Shown here: one piece after another, positions 44,512 to 52,874 of the stretch
How positions within the stretch are numbered: position 1 is the first letter of the stretch
How the letters are laid out: each line of letters starts with the position of its first letter
NCBI RefSeq assembly: GCF_036346105.1
Contig: NZ_CP107811.1
Coordinates: 5,289,501-5,353,500, forward strand
Length of the DNA: 64,000 bases
Direction: 5' to 3'
Origin: Streptomyces sp. NBC_00539
GTDB lineage: Bacteria > Actinomycetota > Actinomycetes > Streptomycetales > Streptomycetaceae
Notes under the pieces: model-generated
Seen by the model: only the letters and a program-made list of their open reading frames with translations
The model's database searches: none
What the model was told of the DNA's origin: nothing
Made by a program: the position numbers and the translations under genes

Positions 44512-45267
44512 TCAGAAGCCGTGGCGAGCGCCGCCGTCGACCGGGAGCATGACGCCCGTCAGGTAGGACGCCGCCGGGGAGAGGAAGAACGCCGCCGTGC
44601 GGCCGAACTCCTCGGCCGTGCCGTAGCGCCGCAGCGGGATGCGCGATTCATTCGCCGCCCGTGCCGCGGCCGCGTCACCGGACAGGCCGTCCAGCTCCCG
44701 CACCCGGTCCGTGTCGATCCGCGAGGGCAGCAGCCCGATGACCCGGATGCCCCGCGGGCCCAGGTCCACCGCCAGGGACTTCGCGAAGCCGGCGAGGCCC
44801 GGGCGCAGGCCGTTGGAGATGGTCAGGCCGGGGATCGGCTCGTGCACCGAGCCCGAGAGCACGAAGCCGATGACCCCGCCCTCGCCCAGCTCGGCCGCCA
44901 CTGCCCGGGCGAGGCGGACCGCGCCCAGGAAGACCGACTCGAAGGCGGCCGACCACTGCTCGTCGGTGTTGTCCGCCGCCGCGCCCGGAGCGGGACCGCC
45001 GACGCTGATGAGAATGCCGTCGAGGCGGCCGAAGCGTTCCACGGCGGTGGCGACGAGCCGCGCGGCCGCGCCGGGGTCGGAGTTGTCCGCCGCGACGCCC
45101 ACCGCGTTCGGTCCCAGGGAGGCGGCGGCGGACGTCGCGCGCTCCTGGTCCCGGCCGGTGACGACCAGCTTCGCGCCTTCGGCGGCCAGTTCGCGGGCGG
45201 AGGCGTAGCCGAGGCCGCGGGTGGCTCCGGTGACGATGTAGACACGGTCCTCAAGTCCAAGATCCAT
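44512..45267 (-). CDS. SDR-fold protein lacking the catalytic Tyr and Lys
   Basis: 251 residues with the short-chain dehydrogenase fold: TGATRGLG (12-20) for the nucleotide, NSDP and a GG...P version of the usual NNAG loop, SGS at 138-140. Where the family has YxxxK, this protein has Ser151 and Arg155 (ISNGLRPGLAGFAKSLA). The C-terminal LTGVMLPVDGG is normal. It may bind NAD(P) without classic catalysis or use another proton donor. ATG at 45267. Eleven bases from the SURF1 gene on the same strand. Confidence 0.87.
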   Translation of the reverse strand: MDLGLEDRVYIVTGATRGLGYASARELAAEGAKLVVTGRDQERATSAAASLGPNAVGVAADNSDPGAAARLVATAVERFGRLDGILISVGGPAPGAAADNTDEQWSAAFESVFLGAVRLARAVAAELGEGGVIGFVLSGSVHEPIPGLTISNGLRPGLAGFAKSLAVDLGPRGIRVIGLLPSRIDTDRVRELDGLSGDAAAARAANESRIPLRRYGTAEEFGRTAAFFLSPAASYLTGVMLPVDGGARHGF

Positions 45268-45277
45268 GCCGGACACG

Positions 45278-46072
45278 CTACGCCGGGGCGGTCGCCAATT
45301 CCGAGGCGGCCTTGGCCGACGCCTCGTCACGGTCCCGCTTCTCCCGGCGCACCAGGATCACCCACCCCACGGGCACCGCCGCGGCGAACAGCCACCACTG
45401 CACGGCGTACGCCATGTGCGGGCCGATCGAATCGTGGTCGGGCTCGGCGACCGGCTCCGGGCTGCCGCCCGCCGGGGCGGGGGCGGTGAGCTCCAGGTAG
45501 CCGCCGAGCACGGGCCGGCCCACGTACGCCGTCTGCTGGGTGCTGTTGATCAGCATCACCTGGCGCTCCGGCAGGCCCTTGCGGTCCTTGATGCCGCTGT
45601 CCCCGCTGGTCTCGTCCGCCTTGAGCCGCCCGGTGACCGTCACCTCGCCCGTGGGCGCGGCCGGCACCGGCGGGTACGCGCGGGAGTCCTCGCCGCCCGC
45701 CACCCACCCGCGGTTGACCAGCACCACCCGGCCGTCGTCCAGCACCAGCGGGGTGACGACCTGGAAGCCGACCTTGTCGTCGTTGGAGGTGCGCATCCGC
45801 ACGACCACCTCGTGCGCCGAGTCATAGGTACCGGTGGCCGAGACCGCGCGCCAGTAGTCGTTCCTCGGGACGACGTGGCCGGGTGAGGTGAGCTCGCTCA
45901 CGGGGACCGGCTTGCCGTACAGGTTCCTCGCGATCAGCTCGTTCTGCGCGACCCGGTGCTCATGGCGGTGGTACTGCCAGAACCCCAGCTTGATCATCAC
46001 GGGGATGAGGGCGAGGGTGATGAGGGTGAGGCACACCCACTGCCGGGTCAGCACAAAGCGGTACACGCCCAC
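45278..46072 (-). CDS. SURF1 family protein
   Basis: 264 residues with a transmembrane helix at each end (TLITLALIPVMIKLGFWQ at about 15-32; WWLFAAAVPVGWVILVRR near 235-252) and a periplasmic-side domain between (VLVNRGWV, GYLELTAP). LGFWQ(YHR) and VNRGW are SURF1 hallmarks. SURF1 proteins help assemble haem-copper cytochrome oxidase. GTG at 46072. Followed closely by the atypical SDR gene. Confidence 0.92.
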   Translation of the reverse strand: MGVYRFVLTRQWVCLTLITLALIPVMIKLGFWQYHRHEHRVAQNELIARNLYGKPVPVSELTSPGHVVPRNDYWRAVSATGTYDSAHEVVVRMRTSNDDKVGFQVVTPLVLDDGRVVLVNRGWVAGGEDSRAYPPVPAAPTGEVTVTGRLKADETSGDSGIKDRKGLPERQVMLINSTQQTAYVGRPVLGGYLELTAPAPAGGSPEPVAEPDHDSIGPHMAYAVQWWLFAAAVPVGWVILVRREKRDRDEASAKAASELATAPA

Positions 46073-46114
46073 GACGGTACCCCCACCCGCGAAGGCCGCG
46101 GCGGCCGGGTGGCG

Positions 46115-46375
46115 TCATCCCGGGGAGCCGGCCGCGCTGCCCACCTTGTCGACGATCCCGGCCCTGCCCTCCGCCCGGGCGCAGTGCGCTCCGCAGTACC
46201 AGTGGCCGTCCGCCTCGACGCCCTGTCCGATGATCTGCACCCGACAGTGCTCGCAGATGGGCGCCATCCGGTGGATGGCACAGGAGAAGGAGTCGAACAC
46301 GTGCCGCGCACCGTCCTGGGTCTCCACGTAGAACGCCAGGTCGTAATCGTTTCCGCATACTTCGCAACGGGCCAT
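46115..46375 (-). CDS. small zinc-ribbon protein
   Basis: 86 residues with paired cysteines: CEVCG at 4-7, CEHC in the middle and CGAHC towards the end, plus a lone Cys in SFSCAIH. Likely binds one or two zinc ions. No named family recognised. ATG at 46375 and no overlap with neighbours; transcribed toward SURF1 with a 42-bp gap. Confidence 0.75.
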   Translation of the reverse strand: MARCEVCGNDYDLAFYVETQDGARHVFDSFSCAIHRMAPICEHCRVQIIGQGVEADGHWYCGAHCARAEGRAGIVDKVGSAAGSPG

Positions 46376-46439
46376 GCGCCACAGGGTGGGACCGGACGGC
46401 GGGCTCGGGGAAGAGGGCGCGTGGCGAGTCGTGCGAGGG

Positions 46440-47411
46440 TCACCCGTCTGCCGGAGCCACGTCCCTCAGGAGCTGGGTGAAGGCCGCCTCGTCGACCACC
46501 GGCGTTCCGAAGGACTTCGCCTTCACGGTCTTCGAGGTCGCCGAATCGGGGTCGTTGGTGACCAGGAGGCTCGTGAGCCGCGACACACTCGTCGCGACGT
46601 GCAGACCGGCCTCGACCGCACGGTCCTCCAGGAGCTCCCGGTCCACTGAGGTGTCCCCGGAGAACGCGATCCGCATGCCCTGCTTGAGCGGCTCGCCGTC
46701 CTGGAACCGGCCCGGGTTGGGGTACGGGCACGGCGGGCGCTTGCGGGAGGGCCGCCAGCTCGTCGCCCCGAAGGGGCCCTGGTAGCCGATGCGGGGCGCG
46801 GCGGGCGAGTCCGACCACTCCGTGAGCGGGCGGCATTCCAGCAGGGGCAGCCGTACGCCGTCCCGGGCGGCGGCGTGCAGCGACGGACGGAAGGCCTCGG
46901 CGAGGACGCGGGCGTCGTCGAGGGCGTGGTGGGCGCGCTGCTGGACCACGCCGAAGTGCGCGGCGAGCGACTCCAGCTTGTGGTTGGGCAGCGGAAGGTT
47001 CAGCTCCTTCGACAGCGCGATCGTGCACAGCCGCTGACGGACCGGCGCGGCCGCGGCGGCCCGGGCGTACTCACGGGCGATCATCTGCCAGTCGAAGATG
47101 GCGTTGTGCGCGACCAGCACCCGGTCCTCCAGGCGGCCGGAGAACTCCTCGGCGATGTCCTCGAAGAGCGGGGCGTCCTGGAGCATGTCGCTGGTCAGAC
47201 CGTGGATCCACACCGGCCCCGGATCCCGGCGCGGGTTGACCAGGGTGTACCAGTGGTCCTCCACGTTGCCCTGCGCGTCGAGCCGGTAGACGGCTGCGGA
47301 GACTATCCGGTCGTCGCGAGCGAGCCCGGTGGTCTCCACGTCGACGACCGCGTACCCCTGGGGGTACGCGGTCGGCCACATCGTCTCTGCGGTCGTTCGG
47401 TCGTCGAGCAT
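46440..47411 (-). CDS. DEDDh exonuclease with C-terminal BRCT domain
   Basis: 323 residues. The N-terminal exonuclease (about 15-180) resembles the DNA polymerase III epsilon proofreading domain: VVDVETTGL (D-E), LVAHNAIFDWQMI and AHHALDDARVLAEAF (H-D). A linker with PCPYPNPGR leads to a BRCT domain at about 245-323 (QGMRIAFSGDTSVDRELLEDRAVEAGLHVATSVSRLTSLLV). The pairing suggests a repair nuclease guided by protein contacts. ATG at 47411. Confidence 0.9.
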   Translation of the reverse strand: MLDDRTTAETMWPTAYPQGYAVVDVETTGLARDDRIVSAAVYRLDAQGNVEDHWYTLVNPRRDPGPVWIHGLTSDMLQDAPLFEDIAEEFSGRLEDRVLVAHNAIFDWQMIAREYARAAAAAPVRQRLCTIALSKELNLPLPNHKLESLAAHFGVVQQRAHHALDDARVLAEAFRPSLHAAARDGVRLPLLECRPLTEWSDSPAAPRIGYQGPFGATSWRPSRKRPPCPYPNPGRFQDGEPLKQGMRIAFSGDTSVDRELLEDRAVEAGLHVATSVSRLTSLLVTNDPDSATSKTVKAKSFGTPVVDEAAFTQLLRDVAPADG

Positions 47412-47699
47412 GGTCACAGAGGATATCGGCACGGACCGACACCCGGGGCCCGACGGGTTTTCACCGGCCGTCCGCCACCGCGCCCCGCCGCTCGTTGCGG
47501 CCCGCCGAGGAGGTCGCCGCAGCGGGCGGCCGGCCCGCGCGGCCGGCGCCGCCCCGGCCGGCCGTGGCGGACGAGGCGGACCCGTCGTCGGGCACCTAGG
47601 CGGGCAGCGAGGCGGGCAAACAAGCCGGGGAAACAAGACGGGGGACAAGGCGGAAAAGAAGGCCGGCAGTGAGCGGTCGGCCCCTCGGCTGCCGGCGGA
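47412..47699. other. gap without a gene
   Basis: 288 bp upstream of the exonuclease and downstream of the TetR gene. GC-rich, with a loose purine-rich repeat (AACAAG every 13-14 bp, 47617-47650). No gene seen. Confidence 0.4.
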
Positions 47700-48395
47700 T
47701 CACCCGGGCGCGGGCCGGTCCGGCAGGCGCGGACGGTGTGCGGGCGGCGCGCCGGCACGGCCCGTCGGCGAGGCCGCGCCGGGGGCCAACAGGGCCTGGA
47801 CGAGAGCCCGTACGGACAGCAGGAACAGCCGTTCCGGATCCGGCGGGCGGGCCAGGGCGCGCGAGAGCGCCGGGTCGCCGGGCGCCGCGGCCGGGCCCCA
47901 GAGCTGCCCCTCGTCGGGGGACTGGGCGGGGGAGCGTTCGCGGTTGCGCTCCACCAGCAGGAAGCCGACGATCTGGAACTGGACGGCGCGCACCGCGTCG
48001 GCGGCCCGGGCCCCGCGCAGCCCGGCCGCGCGGACCTCCTGCACGAGGGCCTGCTGGGCGGGGAGGAACATCCGCTCCGTCAGCCCGCGTTCGTGGACCA
48101 TCGCGATCAGGTGCGGCCTCCCGCGCAGTTCGCGGCGCAGCAGCCGGGCCACGGAGACGATCCGCTCGGCCGGGGTGCGGCCCGTGGGCCTGATCGCACC
48201 CATCTCCAGCACGGTGCGCTCCACGAGGGCGTCGAGCAGCGATTCGCGGTTGCCGACGTGCCAGTAGATGGAGGTGACGGCGGTGCCGAGTTCCGCGGCC
48301 AGCCCCCGCATGGTGAGGGCCGCCGGGCCGTGCCGTCTGACCAGGGACGCGGCCGCGTCCAGTACCTCCTCGCGGGTCAGCGCGCTTCGCGCCAT
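47700..48395 (-). CDS. TetR family transcriptional regulator
   Basis: 231 residues. The N-terminal helix-turn-helix is REEVLDAAASLVRRHGPAALTMRGLAAELGTAVTSIYWHVGNRESLLDAL (about 8-57). The C-terminal ligand domain ends in an Arg/Pro-rich tail. ATG at 48395; the longer frame from 48512 crosses the operator and has no site. Divergent from the acetoacetate-decarboxylase-family operon, with two palindromes between, so it probably represses both. Confidence 0.9.
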   Translation of the reverse strand: MARSALTREEVLDAAASLVRRHGPAALTMRGLAAELGTAVTSIYWHVGNRESLLDALVERTVLEMGAIRPTGRTPAERIVSVARLLRRELRGRPHLIAMVHERGLTERMFLPAQQALVQEVRAAGLRGARAADAVRAVQFQIVGFLLVERNRERSPAQSPDEGQLWGPAAAPGDPALSRALARPPDPERLFLLSVRALVQALLAPGAASPTGRAGAPPAHRPRLPDRPAPG

Positions 48396-48410
48396 GGATG
48401 CGCCGCCAAT

Positions 48411-48425
48411 CTGTCGGTCCGTCAG
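48411..48425. promoter_or_regulatory. palindrome near the TetR start
   Basis: CTGTCGGTCCGTCAG fits CTGNCGGNCCGNCAG, a perfect inverted pattern of the kind bound by TetR proteins, 16 bp from the regulator ATG: a candidate autoregulatory site. Confidence 0.55.
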
Positions 48426-48464
48426 TTGTCGCGGTCGTGGGTCTTTACCCTTCATCGTCCGCGG

Positions 48465-48479
48465 TGTAACTGTGTTACA
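48465..48479. promoter_or_regulatory. palindromic operator of the decarboxylase operon
   Basis: TGTAAC and GTTACA form perfect six-base arms around TGT, 26 bp before the ATG of the first operon gene, where the core promoter is expected. Confidence 0.65.
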
Positions 48480-48505
48480 GACCCGACCGAGAGGTGGTGC
48501 GAGAC

Positions 48506-49303
48506 ATGGCACGCGTACGGTACGGAGCGCGGACCGGGGCCGAGATCACGGCGTCGCGCGAGAAGAGCGCCAAGCTCCCCGACATCTGGTCCACCGGTGT
48601 GGTGGCCGTCTGGGAGAGCGACCCGGACGTGGTCGCGGCGGTCCTGCCGCCCCCGCTCAAGCCCGCCGAACGACCCCTGGTACGGGCCAACATCAGCAAG
48701 GTCGACCTGCCCGGTTACCCGCTCGGCGCCGGCTCGGTGGCCGTCGCGGCCCGCCACGGCGAGGTCGAGGGCTGGTACCCGCTCGTCATGCCGATGACCC
48801 ACGAACGCGCCCTGGTCGGCGGCCGTGAGGTGTTCGGCGAACCGAAGAAGCTGGGCGAGGTCACCGTCGAGCGCGAGGGCCTGGTCGTCCGCGCCTCCCT
48901 CGCCCGGCACGGCATCGCCTTCGTGGAGGTGCGCGGGGCCGTCGACGGCGCCCTCCCGCTGCCCGGGCCCACCGTCAAGACCGACTTCTACTTCAAGTTC
49001 CTCCCCGCCGTCGACGGTTCGGGCTTCGAGGCCGACCCGGTGCTCGTGCACTGCACGCGCAACGAGAAGGTCCGCAGGCTGGAACACCTCACCGGGGACG
49101 TGGTGCTGCGCGAGTCGATGTTCGACCCGGTGGCCGACCTGCCCGTACGCCGCATCGTGGAACTGACCATCGGCGAGAAGACCACCGACCAGAAGGGCCG
49201 GGTCGCCGAACGCGTCAGCGCCCAGGCCCTCCTCCCGTACATCCACCAGCGCTACGACGACCCGCTCCAGGTACTCGACGGGCCGCCCGAGGGGAGCGTG
49301 TGA
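48506..49303 (+). CDS. acetoacetate decarboxylase family protein
   Basis: 265 residues. The family's Schiff-base Lys lies in the conserved VFGEPKKLGEV; MPMTHERALVGGRE and FYFKFLPAVDGSGFEADPVLV are typical. True acetoacetate decarboxylases and a wider group acting on other beta-keto acids or hydrating intermediates share this fold. First gene of a four-gene operon with ribosome site GAGAGGTGG before ATG at 48506; the next gene starts at the stop (TGAGATG). Confidence 0.88.
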   Translation: MARVRYGARTGAEITASREKSAKLPDIWSTGVVAVWESDPDVVAAVLPPPLKPAERPLVRANISKVDLPGYPLGAGSVAVAARHGEVEGWYPLVMPMTHERALVGGREVFGEPKKLGEVTVEREGLVVRASLARHGIAFVEVRGAVDGALPLPGPTVKTDFYFKFLPAVDGSGFEADPVLVHCTRNEKVRRLEHLTGDVVLRESMFDPVADLPVRRIVELTIGEKTTDQKGRVAERVSAQALLPYIHQRYDDPLQVLDGPPEGSV

Positions 49304-49304
49304 G

Positions 49305-50189
49305 ATGCACCTCGAACCGGGACAGGTCGCCGTCGTCACCGGCGCGGCCGGCGGCATCGGGCTCGCCATGGCCCGCCGCTTCGCCGCCGAGGGACTGCGG
49401 GTCGTACTCGCCGACGTGGAGGAGGGCGCCCTGCGCGAGGCGGCCGCCGAACTGACCGCCGAAGGCGCGGAGGTGCTGGCCAGGCAGGTCGACGTCAGCG
49501 AACGCGATGCGGTCGTCGCCCTCGCGGACGCCGCCTACGACACCTTCGGCGCCGTGCACGTCCTGTGCAACAACGCGGGCGTCGGCTCCGGCGCCGAGGG
49601 CCGGATGTGGGAGCACGAGCCCAACGACTGGAAATGGGCGTTCGCCGTCAACGTCTGGGGCGTCTTCCACGGCATCCAGGCCTTCGTCCCCCGCATGATC
49701 GCGGGCGGCGCCCCGGGGCACGTCGTCAACACCAGCTCCGGCGACGGCGGGATCGCCCCGCTGCCCACCGCCTCCGTGTACGCCGTCACCAAGGCCGCAG
49801 TGGTCACCATGACCGAGTCCCTGTACGCCCACCTCAAGGCGGAGGGCGCCGACGTCGGCGCCTCCGTCCTCTTCCCCGGACCGCACATGCTGCGCACCGG
49901 CCTGTGGGAGTCGCACCGCAACCGGCCGGAACGCTACGCGAAGCAGCGGCCGCGCAAGACCCCGTACCGCAGCCTCCACGACTACGAGGCCGCGATGAAA
50001 CGGGCCGGCCACGAGGTGCGGTTCACCCCGGTGGAGGAGGTCGCCGAGCACGTGGTCGACGGCATCCGCGCCGACCGGTTCTGGATGCTGCCGGCCGGCG
50101 AGCACAGCGACCGGCAGATCCGCGCCCGTTCGCAGTCGATGCTCGACCGCGCCAACCCCGCCTACCTCGAAAGCTTCATCCTCGACTGA
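49305..50189 (+). CDS. short-chain dehydrogenase/reductase
   Basis: 294 residues, classical SDR with a complete active site: TGAAGGIGLAMA (nucleotide), NNAGVGS, the Ser in NTSSGDG, and YAVTK (Tyr-x3-Lys). The C-terminal extension (residues 215-294) is longer than usual. Second gene of the TetR-controlled operon, one base after the decarboxylase-family gene. Confidence 0.92.
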   Translation: MHLEPGQVAVVTGAAGGIGLAMARRFAAEGLRVVLADVEEGALREAAAELTAEGAEVLARQVDVSERDAVVALADAAYDTFGAVHVLCNNAGVGSGAEGRMWEHEPNDWKWAFAVNVWGVFHGIQAFVPRMIAGGAPGHVVNTSSGDGGIAPLPTASVYAVTKAAVVTMTESLYAHLKAEGADVGASVLFPGPHMLRTGLWESHRNRPERYAKQRPRKTPYRSLHDYEAAMKRAGHEVRFTPVEEVAEHVVDGIRADRFWMLPAGEHSDRQIRARSQSMLDRANPAYLESFILD

Positions 50190-50208
50190 GGAGCAGAGGA
50201 GCCCTGCC

Positions 50209-51495
50209 GTGAACGCGTACGAAGACCCGTACCTGATCATCTCCTCCGACTGCCACGCGGGACTGCCCACCGAGCGCTACCGCCCCTACCTCGACTCCCG
50301 CTTCCACCCGCAGTTCGACGAGTTCCTCGGACAGCAGGGCGCCCGCCGCGAGGAGGCCACCCGGCTCGGGGTGCGCAACGACGCCTTCGCCGAGAAGTGG
50401 TTCTACGACCACGAGGAAGGCCTCAGGGGCGGCTGGGACGTGGGGCAGCGGCTCAAGGAACTCGACGGCGACGGGGTGGCCGCCGAAGTCGTCTTCCCCG
50501 ACGCGGACGCGGTCGACAGCCGGACCGCGGCCCCCTTCGGGGTGGGCCTCGGCCTCTCCGGCGACCAGGACCCCGAGCTCGGCATGGCCGGCGCGCAGGC
50601 CCACAACCGCTGGCTGGCGGAGTTCGTCTCCGAACACCCCGAACGGCACTGCGGCGTCGCCCTGCTGCCCATCACCGGCGAGCCGGCGAAGGTCGTCGCG
50701 GAGATCCACCGGGCGAAGGAGTCCGGGCTCGGAGCACTGATGATCCCCTCCATGTGGGTCGACCGGGCGCCCTACCACGACCGCCGCTACGACCCCGTCT
50801 GGGCGGCTGCGGCCGAGACGGCGATGCCGGTCGTCACCCACTCGGGGGCGGCGCCCCGGCACGAGTACGGCGACCACCTCGGCATCTACGTCTCCGAGGT
50901 CACCTGGTGGCCGGCCCGCCCGCTGTGGTTCCTGCTGTGGTCGGGGGTGTTCGAACGGCACCCCGGGCTCAAGTTCGGCGTGGCGGAGTCGGGCTGCTGG
51001 TGGCTGCCCAACCAGCTGTGGTTCATGGACCGGCTCTACCTGGGGGCGCACGGCGGCAAGAAGCTCTCCCCGTTCGCGGAGCTGAAACGCCCGCCCAGCG
51101 AGTACCTGGACCGGCAGGTCTTCGTCTGCGCGACGAACACCAAGCGGCGCGAGCTGGCCCAGCGCTACGAGATCGGCGTGGACAACATCCTGTGGGGTTC
51201 GGACTTCCCCCACCCCGAGGGCACCTGGCCCGACACCCGGAACTGGCTGCGGAACACCTTCCACGACATCCCGGTCGGCGAGAGCCGCCGGATGCTGGGC
51301 CTGGCCGCGGCGGAGGTCTTCGGCTTCGACACCGCCGAGCTGGCCCCCCTCGCCCGGCGGATCGGCCCGACCCCCGCGGAGCTCGGCCAGAGCGCCGACC
51401 AGGCGGCGGTGGAGGCCTCCTGGGCCGGCTCCCGCGAGGTGGGCCGGCACTGGCTGACCGGCCACGACTTCCCGTCGCTGGGGGTCTCGTCATGA
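50209..51495 (+). CDS. amidohydrolase_2 family protein
   Basis: 428 residues, metal-dependent TIM-barrel amidohydrolase of the PF04909 group that includes decarboxylases of aromatic and beta-keto acids. Metal residues: SSDCHAG near the N-terminus, the His in VVTHSGAAP, and the Asp in ILWGSDFPHPEG. GAGGAGCAGAGGAG precedes GTG at 50209. The following gene is a paralogue and overlaps by four bases (ATGA). Confidence 0.88.
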   Translation: MNAYEDPYLIISSDCHAGLPTERYRPYLDSRFHPQFDEFLGQQGARREEATRLGVRNDAFAEKWFYDHEEGLRGGWDVGQRLKELDGDGVAAEVVFPDADAVDSRTAAPFGVGLGLSGDQDPELGMAGAQAHNRWLAEFVSEHPERHCGVALLPITGEPAKVVAEIHRAKESGLGALMIPSMWVDRAPYHDRRYDPVWAAAAETAMPVVTHSGAAPRHEYGDHLGIYVSEVTWWPARPLWFLLWSGVFERHPGLKFGVAESGCWWLPNQLWFMDRLYLGAHGGKKLSPFAELKRPPSEYLDRQVFVCATNTKRRELAQRYEIGVDNILWGSDFPHPEGTWPDTRNWLRNTFHDIPVGESRRMLGLAAAEVFGFDTAELAPLARRIGPTPAELGQSADQAAVEASWAGSREVGRHWLTGHDFPSLGVSS

Positions 51496-52712
51496 CGCAG
51501 GACCGCTACACGGTCATCTCGGCGGACTGCCACGCGGGCGCCGACCTGCTCGACTACAAGCCGTACCTGGAGAAGCGCCACCACGACGAGTTCGACGCCT
51601 GGGCAGCCACCTACGTCAACCCGTACGAGGACCTCCTCGCCGACACCGCCGACCGCAACTGGAACTCGGCCCGGCGCGTGGCCGAACTCGAAGCGGACGG
51701 CATCGTCGCGGAGGTCGTCTTCCCCAACACCATCCCGCCGTTCTTCCCCAAGACCTCCCTGATGGCCCAGCCGCCCACGGCCGCGGAGTACGCACTGCGC
51801 TGGGCGGGCCTGCAGGCCCACAACCGCTGGCTCGCCGACTTCTGCGCGGACGCCCCGGGCCGGCGGGCCGGGGTGGCCCAGATCCTGCTCAACGACGTGG
51901 ACGAGGCGGTGCGCGAGATCCGCCGCACCCGGGCGGCGGGCCTCACGGGCGGGATCCTCCTCCCGGGCGTCCCGCCGGGCTCCACCGTCCCCGAGCTCTA
52001 CTCCTCGGCCTACGACCCGATCTGGGCGGTGTGCGACGAACTGGACGTCCCGGTCAACCACCACGGCGGCTCGGCGTCCCCGCCGCTCGGCGACGAACCG
52101 GCCGCCAGGGCCGTCTTCATGGTGGAGACCACCTGGTTCTCGCACCGGGCCCTGTGGCACCTGGTCTTCGGCGGGGCCTTCCGCCGCCACCCCGGTCTCA
52201 AGCTGGTCCTGACGGAGCAGGGCTCCGGCTGGATCCCGGGCGTGCTGGACATGCTGGACTACTACCACGCCCGGCTGGTCGCCGCCTCGGCCACGGCGGA
52301 GGCCAAGTTCGGTGCGGGCCTGGCGGATTCCATGGGCAAGGGCCCGAGCGAGGTGTGGCGGGACAACTGCTTCGTGGGGGCGAGCTTCATGCGTCCCCAC
52401 GAGGTCCCGCTGCGGCAGCGGATCGGCCTCGACAAGATCATGTGGGGCAGTGACTACCCCCACGACGAGGGCACCACCCCCTTCTCCCGCGAGGGCCTGC
52501 GCATCGCCTACGCGGGCCTGCCGAGGGAGGAGGTCGCCGCCATGGTCGGCGGCAACGCGGCCCGCGTCTACGGGTTCGACCTGGAGCTGCTGGACCCGTT
52601 GGCGGCGGAGCACGGCCCCCTCGTCTCGGAAACCGCCGAACCCCTCACCGAAATCCCCCCACAGGCCACCAGCCCCGCCTTCGCCCGCGGGGCCTCGGTC
52701 CGCGTCTGGTGA
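51492..52712 (+). CDS. amidohydrolase_2 family protein, tandem paralogue
   Basis: 406 residues, paralogous to the preceding gene: SADCHAG, AHNRWLADF, VNHHGGS and IMWGSDYPHDEG take the same positions. The HHGG version of the second metal site differs from the THSG of its partner, suggesting different substrates. Last gene of the operon; translationally coupled. Confidence 0.88.
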   Translation: MTQDRYTVISADCHAGADLLDYKPYLEKRHHDEFDAWAATYVNPYEDLLADTADRNWNSARRVAELEADGIVAEVVFPNTIPPFFPKTSLMAQPPTAAEYALRWAGLQAHNRWLADFCADAPGRRAGVAQILLNDVDEAVREIRRTRAAGLTGGILLPGVPPGSTVPELYSSAYDPIWAVCDELDVPVNHHGGSASPPLGDEPAARAVFMVETTWFSHRALWHLVFGGAFRRHPGLKLVLTEQGSGWIPGVLDMLDYYHARLVAASATAEAKFGAGLADSMGKGPSEVWRDNCFVGASFMRPHEVPLRQRIGLDKIMWGSDYPHDEGTTPFSREGLRIAYAGLPREEVAAMVGGNAARVYGFDLELLDPLAAEHGPLVSETAEPLTEIPPQATSPAFARGASVRVW

Positions 52713-52818
52713 CGCGACCCCTCCCGGGGCGGCTCACGGCAGGTCCGTGATCCGCTCCACGGGAGGCGGTCCGCCGCCGTGGACCCACGTAAGGGGTACC
52801 CCGGGTAACCGCGATGGA

Positions 52819-52830
52819 TACCGATCGGTA
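52819..52830. promoter_or_regulatory. palindrome upstream of the hydroxylase operon
   Basis: TACCGATCGGTA is a perfect 12-bp palindrome, 44 bp before the ATG at 52875. GGGGTACCCC (52793-52802) is a second palindrome upstream. A TATGGT box (52863-52868) exactly six bases before the ATG suggests a leaderless mRNA. Confidence 0.5.
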
Positions 52831-52874
52831 ACAACCCCTAGCGGCGGCGGTGGGGGCGCCTCTATGGTGCGGGC

